64,000 nucleotides of DNA from Apodospora peruviana (lineage: Eukaryota; Ascomycota; Sordariomycetes; Sordariales; Lasiosphaeriaceae): positions 1 through 64,000 of the forward strand of contig JAUEDM010000010.1 of NCBI GenBank assembly GCA_033439685.1, in the 5' to 3' direction. This document shows positions 56,457 through 64,000 of the stretch, piece by piece. Under the pieces are notes generated by a model. That model made no database searches, was not told the DNA's origin, and saw nothing but the letters and a program-made list of their open reading frames with translations. How positions within the stretch are numbered: position 1 is the stretch's first letter; the number at the start of each line of letters is the position of its first letter. The position numbers and the translations under genes were made by a program.

Positions 56457-56933
56457 AGATGTCGCGTGGACAGCGCCACAACCCGTCAATATTTGTGCCT
56501 GACTTCCACTGGGCACCCAGGCACCCACTGACCCCCATTACCGTATGATTTCAACTTTTCAAGATATGCATTTACCAGCCTTCGAAGTCCAGCTCTATGT
56601 TTGACTATCCCCGTTGGGATACAGGCGCCACCGCGCCAGGATCCTCTCTCTCCCCCGGATCAGCAATTGATCGGCTGTGGGCTCGCCAACGGCGGCAGAG
56701 GGCGTGATGATCCCTATTTTAACGTTACACTATTCCGACGCCTTGCTTTAACCGAGCAGTCGGAGCCTCGTCTGTGTTATTAGACTCCTGAGGATGATTG
56801 TGGGTGGATAAATATGCGAGCCATCCGCCTGGTTTTTCTTCGAGACTTTGCGTTTGTCTCTCGATCGGCAGTCTCACTCAGTCACTCGTTTTTGCCTAAC
56901 CCCTTCCACTCGTTTCCCTCAGATCTCGTCATT

Positions 56934-57576
56934 ATGCACTTCAGATCTCTGGTCGCGGTAGCCTTGTCGGCCATTACCGTTGTGGCGGGAAGTCTTGACC
57001 AGCGCGCACTTTGCAAGGTGAAGCCCAAGGTTCCCGGTTACCCCGTCGATCTGGGAGCCTGCCTCTGCGACAAACAAGCCAACTTCATCGTGGACAAATT
57101 CAAGTCCATCCTGACCAACCCCGACCGCACGGCAGCCAAGACGACCGCCGAGACCCTCATTGCCGAATCGTACGTTGAGGAGTCGGACTCGATCAACATC
57201 CTGGCTGGCTACCCGGTGCGTAGCTCTTCTTTCTACCTTATACACTGCTTTCAACACATGCTAACAAAACCTCGTCATCCAGCTCGGTGGACCAAGCTTC
57301 GCCTCCAAGCAGCTCTTCATCGACGGTGTCGCCGCCGCTCCCGCTATTCCGAGCATGGACACCCTCGAGGTCTTCCACGACTGCACCCGCATCAGCTGGC
57401 GTTGGAACGTCAAGGGGCTCGGCCTCAACAAGTACCCCGTCAAGGGCTTCAACTCCTTCACCGTCGATCCGTGCACCGGCCAGATCAAGCTCAGCTATAT
57501 CGAGTTCAGCAGCATTGCTTGGGGGTCGGATATTGGCTGGACCTGCACGCCTCCGTCGGGTCCTCCTCCTTCTTAG
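56934..57576 (+). CDS. Secreted NTF2-like-fold protein, 191 aa
   Basis: Two exons (56934-57215, 57283-57576) join across a 67-nt intron. I chose the ATG at 56934 because it starts a signal peptide (MHFRSLVAVALSAITVVAG), although the frame is open from 56814. The mature protein has Cys in CLCDK and later in HDC, DPC and WTC contexts. The pattern IVDKFKSIL ... AETLIAESYVEESDSINILAGYP ... RISWRWNVKGLG resembles the NTF2-like domain found in small fungal secreted proteins (family knowledge, no catalytic claim). No anchor is present. The biological role is unknown; effector-like or cell-surface binding are possibilities. Confidence 0.85.
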
Positions 57577-57948
57577 GTTGTCACCGTGTATCTAATACTG
57601 TTAGGGGGACTGAACCTTGGTGTATATAGCCTATCACCACCTGCCTGACAGCTGTTGGCCTTCCGTCCCAAATACTGGCCAGCCATTTATAAACCCTAAT
57701 TGCAGACCCAGCTTCCAACTTAGTAGGTGCATGGTAAAATTTGTCCATGGTTGCGTGGCTCAGAGTGGTTCCCTCTGGTAATTCCACGCGCGTTGGATGA
57801 ACGCGCAGGTCGTGGGTTCGATTTCCACGACATTAAACGAACTCTCTGAGTTTTGTTATTTGTTTTCTTATTTTCTTCAAGATAATCAGGTACCTAGATA
57901 GGTGTGATCCTCCCAAACGCTTCAAATCCATCATGATATTCGTCCCAT
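57577..57948. other. Intergenic with tRNA-like element
   Basis: Between convergent genes; see the tRNA-like entry. Confidence 0.55.
57749..57834 (+). other. tRNA-like element (A box, B box, T-arm) without acceptor pairing
   Basis: A good Pol III A box, TGGCTCAGAGTGG, at 57756-57768 and a T-arm GTGGG-TTCGATT-TCCAC around 57812-57828. A strong stem GCGCGTT/AACGCGC sits between. The ends do not pair as an acceptor stem, and the anticodon-loop position lacks U33. It is best read as a tRNA pseudogene or a tRNA-derived SINE head. A T-rich run follows about 20 bp later. Confidence 0.5.
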
Positions 57949-60799
57949 TCAAAGCAGAATAATCCCCTCATAAGTCTCAGCATCCTGAAACCAATTGACG
58001 TCACCCACCCGCGCAAGCCCGACCCTTCGCCACGTCGGCGGCTGATGCTCCAAGTTCGGCGTGACGACCAAACATAGCACGCCATACTCATCAGAGTCCG
58101 TCTTGTCCTGCAATAATGGTAAACACCAAACAGCCATGGGCTCAGCCCCAACCAGAAACTGCCAATCAGGCATAAACATGGCCAACCACTGTTCAGTCTG
58201 CACATCAACCAGCATCGGTGACTCGTCCTTATTCATAGTATTCAACACATACCGAAACATCTTGTCCACAGCCGGCGCGCCCCGTCCCTCCGGGTCCGTC
58301 TTCTTTTTCTGTCTGAATTCGTCCTTCTCCTTGAGCGCAGGAATAGCCATGCACCCCTTCAGATACCCATCGAGACAAAGATAACCACCCAGTACACCGC
58401 CCAACGGATTCGGCGTCTCATGATCAACGTGCACATCCCTCAAATTCACATACCGTCCAACCTCGCTCTGCGGACCGAGATACCACATGGTCAGGGTATC
58501 GGACCTAACGCTCGCCCACGACCACGAAGGAATCGATGCCCCATTTTCGAGGACAGACGGTCGAGCAGTCTCGTAGTCCACCTGCCAACACAAACCGGGC
58601 ACTAAATCCTCCGCCCAGAGACCAGCCATGTATTTATCTCCAGTGATGAGCTGGAAATAGCTGGCGATACCAGATATCGCCGGCAAAACATCTTTGTCGA
58701 AGGTAATCCGCCGGCAGTTATACTCCATGACAAGCTCATACCACTCATCATACGCCAGACGTTTGTACATTGGATTCTCGCGCCTTGCTCTCTGAAGATC
58801 TGATATCGATCTGAACAGCGCGCTGCGATTGATTTCTTCCGTGGGTGAGACTTGCCCGAGCAACGAAGGGCGCCAGTGCGTTGGCGCCATCGAACTCTCG
58901 CGGACACTGGAGAGAAGCGCTTCCAACCGCAAAGTGTGCTGGTATTCTTCCACCAACAAATGTGTCTCTAACCCACTACGGAGTTTCTGGCCCTGCGGTC
59001 TCGCTTCCGATGCCCGCATGGTGAGACACGACCAAAAGATCTGGTGTTCGCCGAAGAACAGCGTCCGCGGGGCGAGGATTCTCTCTTGCAAAATCCAGGC
59101 GCGGCTGTCGAGGGCCGAATGTTCTGCGAAGCGCCAGTCCGTCGGGCCGCTCGCGATGTGAGGGCCCAAATGGACGGAAGTATCCACCTGTGCCAGGTCA
59201 TGCCAGTAGCGCAGGCGGACGTGGCACGGTTGGATGCCACATGGGTCGCGAGGCCGAAAACAACCGCCTTCGGTTTTGATAGTAAGGTTGAAGGTGTCGT
59301 CGTACCGAGAAGAGTTGACGGTAGCGGCGGCGATGTTGAAGAACGAGTTCCAGTAGTAGGCGCCCATTTTTGCTGATTCAATGTCCCAGTCTTCTTTGGA
59401 ATCTTGGACTATGCACAGGCTGTCGATCCAGAGATATCTGACGCCTAGAGCTCGGCAGGTTATCACCGCGTCGCGAAATGTTGGCGGGAGGGTCGATAAT
59501 GGGATGGCTCTTCTATAACTGTTAATAGTTTGTAGAGTTGTTCTTGCGTCGAGAACTTTAGGCCAGCGATGGCTTAGTGTAGCGTATTGTCCGAACTGGC
59601 GACCGTCAGTTTCGTAGAGGTAGGGGTCCTGGTGGGTGATGTCCGAGCCGACGTCTAGGACTCGTCTGGGGAGGGGGGTGTACGCGTCGCTGGTGCAGGT
59701 GCACAGGCCGTGGGTTTCCGTGCACAGCTTCAGCCACAATGCTGCTTGTTTCAAGTTCTCGTGGCTGCCGGTGTGGGTGTTGCTGTCGCTGTCTGGGCGG
59801 ATACTGGTGCTGTCGAAGGAGGAGCCGAACACTTCCGGCTGGGACGGGTAGACGTTGTCGATGTCGTAAAAGTCGACGAATTTCTGTGAGTTGAGGCGGT
59901 GCCGCATGCGCGTGTTGCTTGAAAAGGAAACGGACCGCAGGTCGACCTCGTTGAGACTGACGTTTCCTTCGCCGCCGGGTTTTACCTTTGGAAAGCCCTT
60001 GACGGCCTTGGCGGTTAAGGCTGGCGCCTTGCCTTGGAAGTGCTTTGTTCCGAGAATCGACTCTTTATCATAGTTAGTTTATACTCGTAGTTACGTGACA
60101 AAGAGTTGACTTACCCTCAATCATAAACACATCCAGCGTCATGAACCGATCCGGTCCACAAACAGCCGTGATGTGCTGGTCGCCCGCCCACCACATCGCC
60201 TTCTCCGGGCCCCACGACCGATACGTCGACAGATACAGCGCGACCCTTGGCGGATGATCTTTGTAGTTGTAGTGTGACGAAGAGTCGAGTGGTTTTCGCA
60301 GCCCGTCCCACAGCAGCCGACAGAACCGACACCCTAATTTGGCGGAGCGCTCAAGATGGCCCAGGCTCGGTTGGTGGTTATACACCAGCTCGACGTTGTT
60401 CGACCTGACCAGGAGAGACTTGGCAGTCTTGGCCGACGCAGCAACTGCTAACTCGGTGAGCTTGCTGCTGCTGCTGCTGCTGCTAGTGTTGGTGTTGTTG
60501 CTGCTGTCATTGCTGCGCGAGCTGAGGGTTGTTAGTTTCTGCTTGGCCTTTTCGGGGAGCTTATTGCGGAGCGCGGCCAGGCCGATTGCTGCTGCGCTGC
60601 CGATGCCGAGGCGGCTACCGGCTGCTAGCTTGTGCACGGTATCCTGTGGCTTGAAATCTAGGATGGAGCAGACTGAGCAAAGTGTCCCCGGCAGCGGGAG
60701 GTCGTACTGCCGGGTACTGCCATTTTGTCTTGGGTAGGTCGTGAAGCGCTGCTCGGGAGGCTCATGTTCGAGAGAGAGGCTCTGGCTTCCGCTTCCCAT
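57949..60799 (-). CDS. HET-domain (heterokaryon incompatibility) protein
   Basis: Two exons (60799-60115, 60062-57949) encode 932 residues; the 52-nt intron has a TACTAAC-like branch region and an AAAG acceptor. The N-terminal third holds CSVCSILDF, a Ser run (from AGC repeats) and LGCRFCRLLWDGL, the Cys-containing pre-domain common in these proteins. The HET domain is unmistakable: YATLSHRW, then TFRDAVITCRALGVRYLWIDSLCIVQD, then SRAWILQERILAPRTLFF. The C-terminal ~350 residues are unclassified. HET proteins trigger cell death on contact with incompatible partners, often with NLR partners. The full domain set suggests function, but its partner is not identifiable. The frame is intact. Confidence 0.93.
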
Positions 60800-61401
60800 C
60801 GCGAAGAACTAACACCGGTGAGTCTGTACTATCGGTATTCAAGGTGGAAGAATTGTTGAAACGGGAAGGTGATGTCCATGTTGCGGCTCTACTGGGTTGA
60901 GATCATGGCGCGATCGCATCCGAGCTTGCCGTCTGGCGTCTGGGGTAAAGATAGTGCGGCTGAAGATACCCCTGCTGTTTAGGTCTCGATTGGGATGGCA
61001 CTATTGATCGGCATGTATCTTCTCCAGCCAATGTCATTGGATTGATGGATATTGTCAAGGTATCATTGCATATGGGTTACGCTAGTTCTGGGTCTGTTTC
61101 AATCTAGAACTTCAGCCGTTTGCCAAAGCAGGCTATCAGTGCGATCCATGCCAATTCCAATTATAAGCCGAAAGGCGTCATATTTACAATGCCTGCTGAA
61201 CTCGCAAAGCAGAGCATTCACCCTATCTCTAGAACCATCTTGTAGTGAGGAACATAAGGAGTTATGAAAACCCGACCTGGAGAACCGACCCAAGACTGAG
61301 AGATAAATCCAACTCCAACTTATTATCAACAACTTAACATCAACCACCCCAGATCCCTCCATAATAATCACTCCCCCATCTTCCCAAACCCAGCCTAACC
61401 T
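60800..61401. other. Intergenic, no gene seen
   Basis: 600 bp upstream of the HET gene and downstream of the acetyltransferase. Nothing recognised. Confidence 0.6.
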
Positions 61402-62954
61402 CTAAAACCGCTCAAACACCGCTTTCAACGAATCACAAACCCCCCTGATTAGTTCATCCTCATCAACCCCCTCCGGAACCCCCAACGCTCCAGCCGGCCA
61501 ACTGATCGTGTAAACCAAACTCCCACCCTTAACACTAGCAACATTCAAACAAATCGGACACCCGATAACCATTCCAGGCTGCGCAAACACCATCTTTGTG
61601 ATCTTTGTCTTCCCCTCCCCATCCGCCTCACCTTCATCATGATCAACAAACGCCCCGACATTACTCAACTCATACGAGCAATCCCTCCTTTTTCCCAATT
61701 TGCCAGTCATCCATTTCCTCATACTGGGCAGGTACCTGAGCAATCCAACCGGCTGGTCTCGCAATCTCGACGCGGCATCCGCAAATTTCGCGGTTGACGC
61801 GCGTGCAGCAGCCCATTCCTCTTCCGTTAGCGGTCCTTTCCATGTTGTCTCATCGATAACAGGATGCGTGACATACACCCCGGAGGCGAACTCGCCCATT
61901 TCGGTAGCCGGGATCCCGGCGGCGCGACGCATATCTATTGCCGTTTGTGATATAAAGTTTGTGATGGGACCCGAAGTCGTATGTTGAGCGAAAGCTTTGC
62001 TCAGCGCCCTTACCATGAGCTGATGCAATACGCCCGTCAACCGTACACCGTGTTCCCTCGACGCGCGGAGAGCATTCTCAACCAGCTTTGCATCGATCTC
62101 GCGCAGCACAAGTTTCGTGCGCGGACCTTTGGCCTCATCAAAAAAAATGTCCGAGCCGGTCCAGGTGCCTTTGTCCGGGGCGGTCACGTTGCCTGTGATG
62201 CCCAACCAGTTCACGAGGAAGGTGGGCAGGAAGAGACCAAGTAGTGGACCAAGCAGAAAAAGCCATGATATTGTGAAGCGCTTGGGTGTATCGAATTGCT
62301 CGCCCAGAGTGAAGGTTTCAGGCGTGGTGATGTACGGGGAGTTATCATTTTGGGCAGACCGGACTGCAGTGAGAAAAGATCGGTGAAACGCGACGCCGGA
62401 TGGACCATCGAGGATACTGTGTGAATAAACGAACGCGATGAGGGCTGAGTTTCGCTTGGGCAGGGGGATGACGATGACGCGCCAGAGGGGAGAGGAGGGG
62501 GAAAGGGGCTTGTCGACGCTGGTCCTTAGCACACCCTCCACTTCGGTCCAGTAATTGTCGTCACTGACACGATCGGACACGGTGATGTGATCCTCGAGGT
62601 TGAATGTCGTGGCGAGCTGGTAAAAGGCCTTTTCGGTGTGTCTGTCGCCGACGACGACGTTCAGAAAGGGGTGCTCCTCGACGCAGCGCCTCACGGGTGC
62701 AATATATGAATGACGCGATTCTACATGGAAACGGTCCCCGAACTCGTAGACTGCGCCGATTATGACGTTGTGATAGAAGTTGAGGTGCTCACGGGTGATG
62801 GTGCGCTGTTCATTTGGGCCTTTGGGTGCGCGTCAGCTTTTCGTTGTTGACATGAGATGAGTGGAGACTGGATGAAATGTGAGTGAGAGAACAGAGACTT
62901 ACTGGCGTGTCGCAGTAGCTTTGTCTTGTCGTTTAATACTGGTATGTCCGGCAT
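61402..62954 (-). CDS. Alcohol O-acetyltransferase-like (ATF/BAHD-superfamily) enzyme
   Basis: Two exons (62954-62903, 62819-61402) encode 489 residues. The short first exon supplies MPDIPVLNDKTKLLRHA, and the join to PNEQRTITREHLNFYHNV restores the typical start of this family. The catalytic HxxxD is seen as HSILDG. A later SYELSNVGAF stretch corresponds to the structural motif near the active-site tunnel. A hydrophobic segment (SWLFLLGPLLGLFLPTFL) in the middle may associate with membranes. The family transfers acetyl (or acyl) groups from CoA to alcohols, forming esters. The neighbour is the HET gene, with no functional link seen. The substrate is unknown. Confidence 0.88.
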
Positions 62955-63761
62955 TATGTTCGATTGATATGAGGCACAGAACCGGTCAGAGTAAGTCTAG
63001 CGCTCGGTTGAGTTGTTTATGTCGTTGTCGGATCGCTCGGGTTTGTTGTATTTTCAGGAAGATTTGCGTTTGGACTTTTCAGTTGTTGCACTTCGTGCCT
63101 GAGGCATCAAAAAACACTTGGACTGTTCCTGGGGGGCTGGGTTTGGAAACAGGGGAGTAGAATTTTATCGGGACGTTTAAACGAACAATCCAATGGAAAT
63201 ACGAGAAGTAAAGTGCTGTGCACATCTCGTTTTCGCATTGAATTGAGAACTTGAAGTTGCATTGGACTAACGGGTTGTAAGACCCAGTTTCTTCGGTTCT
63301 TACCTCTATTTCTGCAAGCTTCTCCAGTTTGAGGAACCGGGCAGTTATCAGCCGTTTGGTCATTTCTTTGTTCTGAGCATTATACTGAGTCTCACGGGCT
63401 ATTTTTGTTTTCCGAAAGCTTCTCTTGTCTTTGAAGAGAATGTCTCGGGCCCGCCCCACATACGCCAGGCAGAACCCAGTTCGCCAGCGATCTGTTTGAT
63501 GGCTAGCCCCTATTCCGGCCCACTAGAATCATGAGTTTCAGCACCCTTTACTGGTCGGTACGTCAATCCTGTACCTAGGAACCACCCCTCAATGGCCTCC
63601 AAGGATCCGGATCCTGACTGGGGCCTGCAGATCACAACGACCCCTCTGCAAAAGGATGAAGATATCTCAAGTTAACCATCTCGTTCTCAATTTCAAGTTC
63701 TTCTCGAAAGCAACAAAGGAAAACTAAAATCCAGTCGACTTCCACGACACCAGTCGCAAAA
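62955..63761. other. Intergenic, divergent upstream regions
   Basis: Between the acetyltransferase and the gene at 63762. A minus-strand frame at 63459-63079 (126 codons) has no recognisable domain, and I do not count it as a gene. Confidence 0.55.
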
Positions 63762-64000
63762 ATGAGACATCAACTCAAAGAGATCCACATCAGGAACATC
63801 CAGGAGCAACATGACATTGCCATCTTCGACAAGGTCATGCGCAACCACGACTCGGAACCCATCAACGATCCCGATGTGCTGTCAATGCGGCAGGACTACG
63901 ACGACGTGAAGGACTTCAACCGCGACTTGCCCAAGCCTGATGAGCCCAAAAGGACTCGCGACAAGGATGGAATGACCGACGACGACCGCGACCGCGTCAG
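63762..64000 (+). CDS. Highly charged protein, 3' end outside window
   Basis: The ATG at 63762 opens a frame that continues to the window end (79 codons). The visible part is rich in Asp, Glu, Lys and Arg, with no signal peptide, and looks helical then disordered. The start lies about 45 bp after an A-rich leader typical of fungal starts. No family recognised; the rest of the gene is needed. Confidence 0.6.
   Translation, partial: MRHQLKEIHIRNIQEQHDIAIFDKVMRNHDSEPINDPDVLSMRQDYDDVKDFNRDLPKPDEPKRTRDKDGMTDDDRDRV

Larger units (their letters stand above)
55574..56933. other. Intergenic with minisatellite and hairpin
   Basis: No gene supported. It contains a 37-bp minisatellite just upstream of the Gln-rich gene and a near-perfect palindrome at 56424-56456. 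Confidence 0.55.

Noticed and set aside
63079..63459. 126-codon minus-strand frame
   Set aside because: No domain, no clear start context, in an AT-leaning intergenic stretch; not enough for a gene call.

Overview
The window looks like nuclear DNA of a filamentous ascomycete (Pezizomycotina). Genes are split by short GT...AG introns of about 50-75 nt with CTRAC/CTGAC-like branch points. The tRNA genes carry introns. The protein families (Zn2Cys6 regulator, HET domain, NACHT/ankyrin NLRs, type I Baeyer-Villiger monooxygenases, proteinase K-like subtilase, M35-like metallopeptidase) are typical of that group. I cannot name the species. All coordinates come from reading the sequence by eye. Exon joins were checked for reading frame and splice signals, and none was tested against transcripts.

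Layout. 0-2 kb: the C-terminal half of an ankyrin-repeat NLR-type protein, cut by the window edge. 4-11.3 kb: a large Cys-rich membrane protein, a secreted zinc metallopeptidase, an uncharacterised protein and a small secreted Cys protein. 11.3-17.2 kb: a gene-poor stretch with a degenerate duplication. 17.2-36.3 kb: a dense set of catabolic-looking genes made of two SDRs, two Baeyer-Villiger monooxygenases (BVMOs), a Zn2Cys6 regulator, an MFS permease of the allantoate/Dal5 type, a metallo-beta-lactamase-fold hydrolase and an HSL-type esterase. Several are arranged as divergent pairs. A proteinase K-like gene and a tRNA-Lys gene lie between BVMO2 and the esterase. 36.3-41.7 kb: remnants of a membrane-protein gene, then a NACHT NLR whose intron holds a hairpin (MITE-like) element. 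42.6-48.6 kb: three co-oriented genes, a zinc alcohol dehydrogenase, a 14-TM drug-efflux MFS and a secreted GliT-like FAD oxidoreductase. 48.6-54.2 kb: no gene I can model, only scattered coding-like remnants. 54.2-64 kb: tRNA-His, a Gln-rich repeat protein, a small secreted protein, a HET-domain protein, an alcohol O-acetyltransferase-like gene and the start of a charged protein.

How the genes may work together. No PKS, NRPS or terpene synthase is visible, so the 17-36 kb set reads better as a breakdown route than a biosynthetic one. In that model an SDR oxidises an alcohol to a ketone, a BVMO inserts oxygen to give an ester or lactone, and the lactonase-like or HSL hydrolase opens it. The permease would import substrate and the Zn2Cys6 protein would regulate. 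This is inference from family roles.

The most striking single object is the tRNA-Lys(CUU) gene at 33.1 kb. A 57-nt insertion with spliceosomal-type borders sits in its D-loop, and its removal restores a normal 73-nt tRNA.
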